Part shown: positions 1 through 5,431 of the stretch, piece after piece
Numbering within the stretch: position 1 is the stretch's first letter
Layout: each line of letters begins with the position of its first letter
Assembly: GCA_013214985.1 (NCBI GenBank)
Contig: JABSRY010000196.1
Location: 1 to 5,431 of the forward strand
Reading direction: 5' to 3'
Length of the DNA: 5,431 nucleotides
Origin: Hyphomicrobiales bacterium
GTDB lineage: Bacteria > Pseudomonadota > Alphaproteobacteria > Rhizobiales > OSC116
Program-made: the position numbers and the translations under genes
Notes under the pieces: model-generated
Told to the model about the DNA's origin: nothing
What the model saw: only the letters and a program-made list of their open reading frames with translations
Databases searched by the model: none

Positions 1-1
1 A

Positions 2-700
2 ATACGGTTTATTTCAGCCAGTCTCTTTGTATTAGTTGCTTTTTTCTGTGTTTGGTATGGCTCATTTTTCATGCTAATTATGATGGCTGGTTTTGCCTAT
101 ATCGGTTTAAAAGAGTGGAGCGATCTGCCTTCACAACGCAATTTTTCTTTTGAAACCAAACGTAAATGGTTTGGTTATGGGGTACTTTACGTCATTACCC
201 CATGTGCTGCCATACTGTTAATTCGTTTTTCTGATAATCCAGTTGGTGTTCATCATATAAATTATGGTTTTGCAGCCACTATTTGGGTTTTATCCATTGC
301 CATTGCAACAGATGTCGGTGCTTATTTTGCAGGTCGTTTTATTGGTGGGCCAAAAGTTGCACCATCAATTAGCCCCAATAAAACGTGGGTTGGCGTAGTT
401 GGTGGCATTGTTGTTGCCGTGTTGTTTAGCATATTTGTATTAGCAATGTTTAACCTGTCAATGAGTTGGGTCATATTCAAGTTGGTTATTGGTTTTTCTA
501 TCATCAGCCAATGCGGCGATTTTTTTGAAAGCCACATTAAGCGTAAATTCTCAGTAAAAGACACTGGCGCATTTCTACCTGGTCACGGCGGTTTGCTAGA
601 CCGTATGGATGGGCAGATTTTTGTAATGGTTGCTGCTGGTATATATGCCTTTTTGCGCGGCCCAATAGATGAAATGGCATTTAGTTTAATCGGTGGTTAA
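2..700 (+). CDS. cdsA: Phosphatidate cytidylyltransferase (CDP-diacylglycerol synthase), 5' partial
   Basis: CdsA is an inner-membrane enzyme that joins CTP and phosphatidic acid to give CDP-diacylglycerol, the precursor of all bacterial phospholipids. The reading frame is open from base 2, so the start lies upstream; the ATG at 71 is internal, because the codons before it encode a hydrophobic segment beginning IRFISASLFVLVAFF. The 232 visible residues compare with about 265-285 in the family, so some 35-50 N-terminal residues are missing. The full CdsA signature is present at bases 530-610: S-H-I-K-R-K, then K-D-T-G, then P-G-H-G-G-L-L-D-R-M-D, containing the metal-binding aspartates. Upstream is the conserved DVGAYFAGR...SPNKTW block (about bases 311-388). 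Several hydrophobic stretches match a polytopic membrane protein. It ends with TAA, 33 bases before dxr, consistent with co-transcription. No frameshift or missing key residue was seen. Confidence 0.97.
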   Translation: MRFISASLFVLVAFFCVWYGSFFMLIMMAGFAYIGLKEWSDLPSQRNFSFETKRKWFGYGVLYVITPCAAILLIRFSDNPVGVHHINYGFAATIWVLSIAIATDVGAYFAGRFIGGPKVAPSISPNKTWVGVVGGIVVAVLFSIFVLAMFNLSMSWVIFKLVIGFSIISQCGDFFESHIKRKFSVKDTGAFLPGHGGLLDRMDGQIFVMVAAGIYAFLRGPIDEMAFSLIGG

Positions 701-722
701 CATTATTACGTTCAAAAATCAG

Positions 723-729
723 TAGGGTG
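723..729 (+). promoter_or_regulatory. Weak ribosome binding site of dxr
   Basis: TAGGGTG ends four bases before the ATG at 734 and is the only purine-rich, Shine-Dalgarno-like stretch in the 33-base cdsA-dxr gap. The match to AGGAGG is weak, so translation may depend partly on coupling to cdsA. Confidence 0.45.
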
Positions 730-733
730 TTAA

Positions 734-1888
734 ATGAAAACGATCAATATTTTCGGTGTGACTGGCTCTGTCGGCCTATCAAGTGTAAAAGTTTTAAAGC
801 AACATCAAGATAAATTCTCTGTAAATGCAATCACCGGAGGCAATAACGTCGAGTTACTTGCCAAACTAGCTGTTGAGCTTAATGCAAAATACGCGGTTAT
901 CGCTAACGAAACAAAGTTCGAAACACTAAAATCTTTACTATCTGGCACCGATATTAAAATCGACTGCGGCAAAGGTGGCTTATTGCGTGCCGCCGAACAA
1001 GAGGTAGATATTTGCCTAGCCGCCATTGTTGGTTATGCTGGGCTAAAACCAACAATGCGTTCGCTAAAATACGCAAAACGTGTCGCTCTTGCCAATAAAG
1101 AATGCTTGGTCGCTGCAGGTGAGCTATTCATTGCCGAGGCCAAAAAACATGGCTGCGAAATTCTACCAGTAGACAGCGAACATAGCGCCATGTTCCAATG
1201 TTTGCAGGGCAGTCAAAATAAACAGATGGAAAAGATTTTACTAACTGCATCTGGCGGGCCGTTTCGTCGTTATACGATGGATGAAATGCGGCATATAACG
1301 CTAAAACAAGCACTAAAACATCCAAATTGGAATATGGGCGCAAAAATTACAATTGATAGCGCAACCATGATGAATAAGGGCAACGAACTTATAGAGGCCT
1401 TCTATCTGTTCCCCGTATCGCTTGAGCAAATTGAGGTGGTTGTGCATAAACAATCGATCATTCATTCGATGATACAATATTGTGATGGCTCAATAATTGC
1501 ACAATTAGGTGCACCCGAAATGGGCACAGCAATTGCTTATGCTATTGGTTGGCCAAACCGTTTGGAGTTAGATTTCAAACGGCTAGATTTGTTCGAAATT
1601 GCCGAACTTAGCTTCGAAAAGCCAGATGAAAAACGGTTCAAATGCCTAAGCCTATCAAAATACGCCGTAAAACAAGGTGGTACCTGCGCGACTGTGCTTA
1701 ATGCTGCTAACGAAGTGGCGGTTGATGCGTTTCTTAAAAATAAAATTTCGTTTCTTAATATTGCGGATATTTGCGAAGAAACCATAAATAAAGCGCAATC
1801 TAAAAATATTATCGTTAATGCTTCTGAACTAAATGATATTTGTGAAGTCGATACGATGGCCCGTCAAATAGCAATGACATTGTTTTAA
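734..1888 (+). CDS. dxr: 1-deoxy-D-xylulose 5-phosphate reductoisomerase (class I DXR)
   Basis: This cytosolic NADPH- and metal-dependent enzyme converts DXP to 2-C-methyl-D-erythritol 4-phosphate, the committed step of the MEP isoprenoid pathway and the target of fosmidomycin. At 384 residues it is close to the usual length of about 390-400. Visible landmarks are the nucleotide-binding loop GVTGSVG (8-14), LANKE (119-123), the metal ligands D147 and E149 in PVDSEH and E218 in NKGNE, substrate-binding S173 (SGGPF), H196 and W199 (HPNW), and S209, N214 and K215 (SATMMNK). H150 and H244 match E. coli H153 and H257. The C-terminal helical domain includes LNAANEVAV (322-330). Active-site ligands are intact, but several flanking positions deviate from consensus: V9, N217, K239, G264 and A266. 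LANKEC is the alphaproteobacterial form. The ATG at 734 puts the first beta strand and NADPH loop at the same numbering as in E. coli. rseP follows after 23 bases. Confidence 0.97.
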   Translation: MKTINIFGVTGSVGLSSVKVLKQHQDKFSVNAITGGNNVELLAKLAVELNAKYAVIANETKFETLKSLLSGTDIKIDCGKGGLLRAAEQEVDICLAAIVGYAGLKPTMRSLKYAKRVALANKECLVAAGELFIAEAKKHGCEILPVDSEHSAMFQCLQGSQNKQMEKILLTASGGPFRRYTMDEMRHITLKQALKHPNWNMGAKITIDSATMMNKGNELIEAFYLFPVSLEQIEVVVHKQSIIHSMIQYCDGSIIAQLGAPEMGTAIAYAIGWPNRLELDFKRLDLFEIAELSFEKPDEKRFKCLSLSKYAVKQGGTCATVLNAANEVAVDAFLKNKISFLNIADICEETINKAQSKNIIVNASELNDICEVDTMARQIAMTLF

Positions 1889-1897
1889 GTTAATCAT

Positions 1898-1904
1898 AAA
1901 AAGG
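1898..1904 (+). promoter_or_regulatory. Ribosome binding site of rseP
   Basis: AAAAAGG ends seven bases before the ATG at 1912, a normal Shine-Dalgarno position. It supports that start over the in-frame ATG at 1951 (Met14), which also has a purine-rich GGCGGA ahead of it (1942-1947), but closer than usual to the start codon. Confidence 0.6.
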
Positions 1905-1911
1905 TAATATT

Positions 1912-3063
1912 ATGGAATTGTTAAACACAATAACAGGGTTTGGCGGATCAATGTTTCAATATATTTTTGGGTTTATATCTGTATTAATGGTTATCGTATT
2001 TGTTCACGAAATGGGGCATTTTATAGTCGCACGTTGGTGTAATGTGCGGATAGAGGCATTTTCAGTCGGTTTTGGGCGCGAGCTGCTGGGTTATACAGAC
2101 AAAAAAAACACCAGATGGAAGTTATGCCTTATACCGCTAGGCGGCTATGTAAAATTTTGGGGCGATAATGGCGCCGCGAGTTTTGCAGATGGCGATGCGC
2201 TTAAAAACATGTCAGTAGCAGATAGAGAAGTATGCTTTCAGACAAAACCATTATGGAAAAAATCTGCCGTTGTTGTGGCAGGGCCAATTGCTAATTTTAT
2301 TTTTTCAATCGCAATATTTACAACATTTTTAATGGTTTATGGTCAACCCTTTGTTTTGCCAAAAGTAGATGCGGTATCCGATGGCGGCGCCGCGCAAATT
2401 GCAGGCATTCAAAAGAACGATATCATTATCGCGTATGGCAACAATGATGTTGATTCATTTGCCGATTTACAAAAAAATGTAATGTTCAGTGCCAATAAAA
2501 CATCGACCATTACAGTAACTAGAGGTGATAAAATACTAACATTAACAATCACGCCTAAGAAGTTTGTTTTTAAAGATAAATTCGGGGATGAGCAAACAAT
2601 CGGCCGTATTGGAATTGTCCACCAAAGCTCGGCGGAAGAGAGGACTTTTAAAACATTGTCTTTGCCCAGCGCCGTATATTCTTCGGTCGGCGAAGTTGGG
2701 TTCATTATTAAACAATCTTTGATAGCGATAAAAGATTTAGTCATCGGTCAGGGAGATGTTAAACAACTGGGTGGGCCCGTTAAAATTGCACAATATTCGG
2801 GCAACTTAGCGTCAGAAGGCATATTGCCCCTAATTCGTTTAGCCGCATTGCTAAGCATTGGTATTGGCTTGTTCAATCTATTTCCGATTCCAATGTTAGA
2901 TGGTGGCCATTTAGTTTTCTACTTTATAGAATCAATTATAGGTAGACCATTGCCACCCAAATATATGGAATATGCAATGAGAGTCGGAATTACCTTACTA
3001 TTGGGCTTTTTTATCTTCGTTACGGTTAACGATATAGGTTCAATTGTTCAAAAACTTACATAA
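1912..3063 (+). CDS. rseP: RIP metalloprotease RseP (site-2 protease family, single PDZ)
   Basis: RseP is an inner-membrane zinc protease that cuts transmembrane substrates within the bilayer, such as anti-sigma factors and leftover signal peptides; the Caulobacter orthologue is MmpA. Its 383 residues show the zinc motif HEMGH (32-36; H32, H36, catalytic E33) inside the first membrane helix (about 16-38), the membrane-associated hairpin IPLGGYVKFWGD (74-85), a second helix (about 118-143) containing AGPIANF, one PDZ domain (about 148-216), and the second active-site motif NLFPIPMLDGG (322-332), where D330 is the third zinc ligand. A last helix spans about 354-374. E. coli RseP has about 450 residues and two PDZ domains; the short single-PDZ form is usual in alphaproteobacteria. 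All catalytic residues are present. It lies 23 bases after dxr and 133 bases before bamA, in the customary order. Met14 is a possible alternative start. Confidence 0.97.
   Translation: MELLNTITGFGGSMFQYIFGFISVLMVIVFVHEMGHFIVARWCNVRIEAFSVGFGRELLGYTDKKNTRWKLCLIPLGGYVKFWGDNGAASFADGDALKNMSVADREVCFQTKPLWKKSAVVVAGPIANFIFSIAIFTTFLMVYGQPFVLPKVDAVSDGGAAQIAGIQKNDIIIAYGNNDVDSFADLQKNVMFSANKTSTITVTRGDKILTLTITPKKFVFKDKFGDEQTIGRIGIVHQSSAEERTFKTLSLPSAVYSSVGEVGFIIKQSLIAIKDLVIGQGDVKQLGGPVKIAQYSGNLASEGILPLIRLAALLSIGIGLFNLFPIPMLDGGHLVFYFIESIIGRPLPPKYMEYAMRVGITLLLGFFIFVTVNDIGSIVQKLT
2101..2108 (+). repeat. A8 homopolymer inside rseP
   Basis: Eight consecutive A bases encode the Lys64-Lys65-Asn66 region of RseP. 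The frame is intact as sequenced. Such a run is a possible slippage site, but it is unremarkable in AT-rich DNA. Confidence 0.5.
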
Positions 3064-3064
3064 A

Positions 3065-3084
3065 ATTAACTATTTTTAGTTAAT
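3065..3084 (+). repeat. Perfect AT-rich inverted repeat just after rseP
   Basis: ATTAACTA and TAGTTAAT form a perfect 8-base-pair stem around a TTTT loop, starting two bases after the rseP stop codon. Only one of the eight pairs is G-C and no T-tract follows, so it is a poor intrinsic terminator. It could instead act as a 3'-end RNA stabiliser, an attenuating hairpin in the bamA leader, or a palindromic protein-binding site. The sequence alone does not decide between these. Confidence 0.5.
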
Positions 3085-3163
3085 CATGTCCATTGAACGA
3101 GGAAAATTAGACTTGTGTGTAATTCAAGCCTTTATTTTTCTTATAAAACCTAGTAAAAGAGTA

Positions 3164-3185
3164 CTGGATTATAGAATCTATCCAG
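3164..3185 (+). repeat. Small inverted repeat just upstream of the bamA start
   Basis: CTGGAT (3164-3169) and ATCCAG (3180-3185) can pair as a 6-base-pair stem around a 10-base loop. An alternative fold pairs CTGG with CCAG and ATAG with CTAT. The structure ends 11 bases before the ATG at 3197 and so would flank the ribosome loading site. Hairpins of this size are also common by chance. Confidence 0.35.
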
Positions 3186-3187
3186 AC

Positions 3188-3190
3188 GGG
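3188..3190 (+). promoter_or_regulatory. Poor ribosome binding site of bamA
   Basis: GGG, preceded by GAC, lies six bases before the ATG at 3197. It is a weak Shine-Dalgarno element but better than anything in front of the alternative ATG at 3086, which directly follows an AT-rich hairpin with no purine-rich stretch. This mildly favours the start at 3197. Confidence 0.35.
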
Positions 3191-3196
3191 TATAAT

Positions 3197-3322
3197 ATGC
3201 GTAAAAATAGTAATTTAAAAAAAATAAATCAAAAAGCCAATAATAAGGCTGCTTTAGTAAAAATCCTTTCCACAACGTCTTTGGTTGTCGGCACATTGTT
3301 AATGTCGCAAGTTGCACTTGCT
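3197..3322 (+). other. BamA Sec signal peptide
   Basis: The first 42 codons encode a long basic n-region (R2, K3, K8, K9, K13, K17, K22), a hydrophobic core from about residue 23, and an A-L-A signal peptidase I site, with cleavage expected between A42 and A43. The mature protein would begin AANV-like at A43, shortly before the first POTRA strand. The n-region of about 22 residues is longer than usual. Confidence 0.8.
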
Positions 3323-5431
3323 GCAAATGTGCAAAATCTAATATTATCAGGTAATAATAATGTTAGTTCCGAAACGGTGTTTCAAAATCTTGAGCTTAAA
3401 AAAGGGCAAGAGATTACGAACGAAAGTATAAATGCATCCATAACATCGTTGCATTCAACTGGTTTGTTTAAAAATGTAAAAGTTTTTTCTAAAGGCAGTA
3501 CCCTTTATATTACGGTTGAAGAAAACCCTATTATAAATTCAGTGCGCTATGTTGGTAACAAAAACCTTTCATCTGGGTTGCTAAATTCTGTTACAAAATT
3601 AAATGCAAGAGATTATTTCACAAAAGGCAAAATCAACCTTGCTGTTAGTGAAATTAAAAAGAAATATACCTCATCTCGTCATCCTAATGTTCAAGTTAGC
3701 TATAAAGTCGAAACATTAGCAAACGGCAAAGCCGACATCTTATTCACAATCACCGAAGGCGCCACAACGACTGTTCAAAAAGTTAGTTTTGTTGGCAATA
3801 GTATTTTCTCTGATGGCGCGTTGCGTGGTGTTGTTTCTTCAAAAGAGGCATCTATCTGGCATATTCTATCTGGCGCCGATTCTTATAACGCCGATAAGGT
3901 AACTTATGATCGCGAGCTATTGCGTCGCCATTATCTTAAACATGGCTATGCCGATTTTAGTGTAACCTCAGCAGTTGCCGATCTAGATGAAGATAGCAAT
4001 AAATATTTTATCACTTTTGCAGTTGATGAAGGCGAGCAATATAAATTTGGCGAAGTTGATGTCGATTCCGCTTTTGCAAACTTGCCACCGGAAGATTTGT
4101 TAGGCCTGGTTAAAGGCCGTGGTGGTGATGTCTATAATGCCGCACAATTAAACGATACAATAGAAGCAATTGGTAAAGAAGCATCACGTCGTGGTTATAG
4201 CTTTGCTAAAGTAACACCAATCATTACACGCAACGCAGTAGAAAAAACTATTGATGTTGTTTATGCCGTCGAAGTTGGCGAACGTGTTTATGTTGAACGT
4301 ATTAACATCATTGGTAACGTTAGAACGCATGACGAAGTTATTCGTCGCGAGTTTACAATTGCCGAAGGCGATGCGCTTAATGTTCAAGCGATGGAACGTG
4401 CTAAATTACGCTTACAAAAAACGGGTTTCTTTACAGGTATCCGTATCAGTACAGCACCAGGTAGCTCAAAAGATCGGGTTATTCTAAATGTTGAAGTAAC
4501 CGAAAATGCTACCGGTGAAATTGGTGCTCAAGCAGCTTACTCCACATTAAGTGGTCTGGTTGGCTCTCTTAGCTTTAAAGAAAGCAACTTGCTGGGTACA
4601 GGTCAGCAATTAGCTGCTTCTCTGTCTTGGGCTGAAAAAGAAAAATCGGCCAACTTTAGCTTTACCGAGCCAAAGTTTATGGGTAGCGATTATGCAGTAG
4701 GTGCTAGTATTTTCGCATCTTATGGCGATGATTCAGATAGTAAACGTCATTTCAAAGTGGGTACTGGCTTAAATATTGGTTTGCCAATCGGCGAATTTAC
4801 AACAATGCGCGCCCGTTATAACTTCACGTTCGATAATAACAGAACCGATAGCACTAAAGACTATATTTCTGCTGCGGGTGTTAATGTAACATATGACACA
4901 CGTAATAAAGTGGTTATGCCAACTGAAGGCATTAAACTTGAAGCTGATTTAGAATTTGCAGGCCTAGGCGGAAATGTCAAATATATCCGTGCAATTGGTA
5001 AAGCCGAAGGGCATTACGAGGTTGTAGAAGATATTATTCTTTCAGCTTACCTACAAGCAGGCGCAATTAAATCAATTGCTGGCACACCACTGCGCCAACA
5101 AGACACCTTCTACAAAGGTGGAGATCTAGTACGTGGATTCGCTGCCGATGGTATTGGTCCTCGTAAGTTAATTGGCGGTAATATTGACGCTACTGGCGGC
5201 ACAATTTATGCGGGCGCAACAGCAGAAATTGTTATCCCTGTTATTAAAAGTGTAGGCATATACGCTGGTTTATTTGCAGATGCTGGTACTCTATATAAAT
5301 CATCTGTTGCTGGTTCTTTAGCTAACGCAAGACAAATCAGATCATCAGTCGGTGCTAGTGAAATTTGGCATTCGCCAATTGGGCCTTTGCGTGCAGATTA
5401 TGCTTATGTGCTTAATAAAAATAGCAATGAT
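3197..5431 (+). CDS. bamA: Outer membrane protein assembly factor BamA, 3' partial
   Basis: BamA is the core of the BAM complex and folds and inserts beta-barrel proteins into the outer membrane. The 745 codons seen stay open to the window end; by family length and the near-terminal motif SPIGPLRADYAYVL (726-739), probably only a few tens of residues are missing. Domains in order: signal peptide (1-42), five periplasmic POTRA domains (about 44-110, 112-189, 192-280, 283-361 and 364-436, several marked by a V-G-N type turn such as YVGNKNL, FVGNSIF and IIGNVRT), then the barrel from about 440. The diagnostic L6 loop motif VRGF is at residues 645-648 (bases 5129-5140). I chose the ATG at 3197 because it puts a standard signal peptide at the N-terminus; an in-frame ATG at 3086 would add 37 residues. 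lpxD normally follows. No frameshift or internal stop was seen. Confidence 0.97.
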   Translation, partial: MRKNSNLKKINQKANNKAALVKILSTTSLVVGTLLMSQVALAANVQNLILSGNNNVSSETVFQNLELKKGQEITNESINASITSLHSTGLFKNVKVFSKGSTLYITVEENPIINSVRYVGNKNLSSGLLNSVTKLNARDYFTKGKINLAVSEIKKKYTSSRHPNVQVSYKVETLANGKADILFTITEGATTTVQKVSFVGNSIFSDGALRGVVSSKEASIWHILSGADSYNADKVTYDRELLRRHYLKHGYADFSVTSAVADLDEDSNKYFITFAVDEGEQYKFGEVDVDSAFANLPPEDLLGLVKGRGGDVYNAAQLNDTIEAIGKEASRRGYSFAKVTPIITRNAVEKTIDVVYAVEVGERVYVERINIIGNVRTHDEVIRREFTIAEGDALNVQAMERAKLRLQKTGFFTGIRISTAPGSSKDRVILNVEVTENATGEIGAQAAYSTLSGLVGSLSFKESNLLGTGQQLAASLSWAEKEKSANFSFTEPKFMGSDYAVGASIFASYGDDSDSKRHFKVGTGLNIGLPIGEFTTMRARYNFTFDNNRTDSTKDYISAAGVNVTYDTRNKVVMPTEGIKLEADLEFAGLGGNVKYIRAIGKAEGHYEVVEDIILSAYLQAGAIKSIAGTPLRQQDTFYKGGDLVRGFAADGIGPRKLIGGNIDATGGTIYAGATAEIVIPVIKSVGIYAGLFADAGTLYKSSVAGSLANARQIRSSVGASEIWHSPIGPLRADYAYVLNKNSND
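3217..3224 (+). repeat. A8 homopolymer in the bamA signal-peptide coding region
   Basis: Eight consecutive A bases encode Leu7-Lys8-Lys9-Ile10 of the signal peptide n-region. A slip of one base would cut off the essential BamA early. The run is in frame as sequenced and is likely ordinary for an AT-rich genome. Confidence 0.5.
5129..5140 (+). other. VRGF signature of the BamA L6 loop
   Basis: Codons 645-648 encode V-R-G-F, followed by AADGIGPR. This motif sits in extracellular loop L6, folds back into the barrel lumen and is near-invariant across the BamA/Omp85 family. It confirms both the identity of the gene and an intact frame deep in the barrel. Confidence 0.9.

Larger units (their letters stand above)
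3064..3196 (+). other. rseP-bamA intergenic leader region
   Basis: This 133-base stretch is the longest gap in the window. It contains the hairpin at 3065-3084, an ATG at 3086 that opens 37 codons in frame with bamA, and a second hairpin at 3164-3185. GGG at 3188-3190 is the only Shine-Dalgarno-like stretch near the ATG at 3197. No convincing -35/-10 pair was found: CTTGTG at 3112 has no -10-like hexamer at a usual distance, and TATAAT at 3191 lies directly against the start codon. A bamA-specific promoter is possible but not shown. Confidence 0.5.

Noticed and set aside
71..73. ATG at 71 as the cdsA start
   Set aside because: The same frame is open back to base 2 and encodes a hydrophobic segment expected in CdsA, so the gene is simply cut by the window edge.
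322..564. 80-codon open frame on the minus strand within cdsA
   Set aside because: It is fully antisense to the conserved CdsA catalytic region, shows no recognisable protein character, and is explained by the codon use of the real gene.
805..1785. Three minus-strand open frames inside dxr (805-1026, 1128-1343, 1537-1785)
   Set aside because: All are antisense to a well-conserved Dxr, have low-complexity or improbable translations, and lack any independent context.
2163..2396. GC-rich patches with GGCGCC at about 2169 and 2386 in rseP
   Set aside because: These are short palindromes from Gly-Ala codons (NGAAS and DGGAA). They form no array or consistent spacing.
2409..2744. 111-codon minus-strand open frame inside rseP
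   Set aside because: It is antisense to the PDZ and linker region of an intact RseP. Its length is plausible by chance and no family is recognisable.
3065..3084. Rho-independent terminator after rseP
   Set aside because: The stem has one G-C pair and no downstream T-tract, so it is listed only as an inverted repeat.
3191..3196. TATAAT as a -10 box of a bamA promoter
   Set aside because: It touches the bamA ATG, so transcription would begin inside the signal-peptide codons, and there is no reasonable -35 element 16-18 bases upstream.
4184..4487. Overlapping open frames on both strands inside bamA (minus 4184-4387, plus 4251-4487)
   Set aside because: Both lie within the POTRA4-POTRA5 coding region of bamA in other frames, and the bamA frame is continuous and conserved across them.

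Overview
The window shows a bacterial chromosomal envelope-biogenesis cluster, all on the + strand: cdsA (5' end cut by the window), dxr, rseP and bamA (3' end cut by the window). The order cdsA-dxr-rseP-bamA is the well-known alphaproteobacterial arrangement, usually preceded by frr-uppS and followed by lpxD-fabZ-lpxA; those flanks lie outside the window. The DNA is clearly AT-rich by eye. The short RseP with a single PDZ domain and the LANKEC form of the Dxr motif both fit an alphaproteobacterium, perhaps a reduced-genome or host-associated one. That taxonomic reading is inference. A classical (class I) Dxr argues against Brucella and Bartonella, which use the unrelated-type DRL enzyme instead.

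Layout: 2-700 is cdsA, followed by a 33-base gap; 734-1888 is dxr, followed by a 23-base gap; 1912-3063 is rseP, followed by a 133-base gap; 3197-5431 is bamA, still open at the window end. The two short gaps fit one polycistronic message. The 133-base rseP-bamA gap is the only substantial non-coding stretch. It holds an AT-rich perfect hairpin right behind the rseP stop, a second small hairpin just before the bamA start, and an open in-frame extension of bamA starting at an ATG at 3086. No tRNA, rRNA, CRISPR array, insertion sequence or phage gene was seen.

The four products serve envelope assembly. CdsA makes CDP-diacylglycerol for phospholipids. Dxr commits carbon to isoprenoids, including the undecaprenyl carrier for peptidoglycan and lipopolysaccharide. 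RseP is the inner-membrane site-2 protease of envelope signalling. BamA inserts beta-barrel proteins into the outer membrane.

I did not find an undescribed system here. The points most worth a second look are the ambiguous 5' end of bamA with its structured leader, and several substitutions at normally conserved positions in Dxr.
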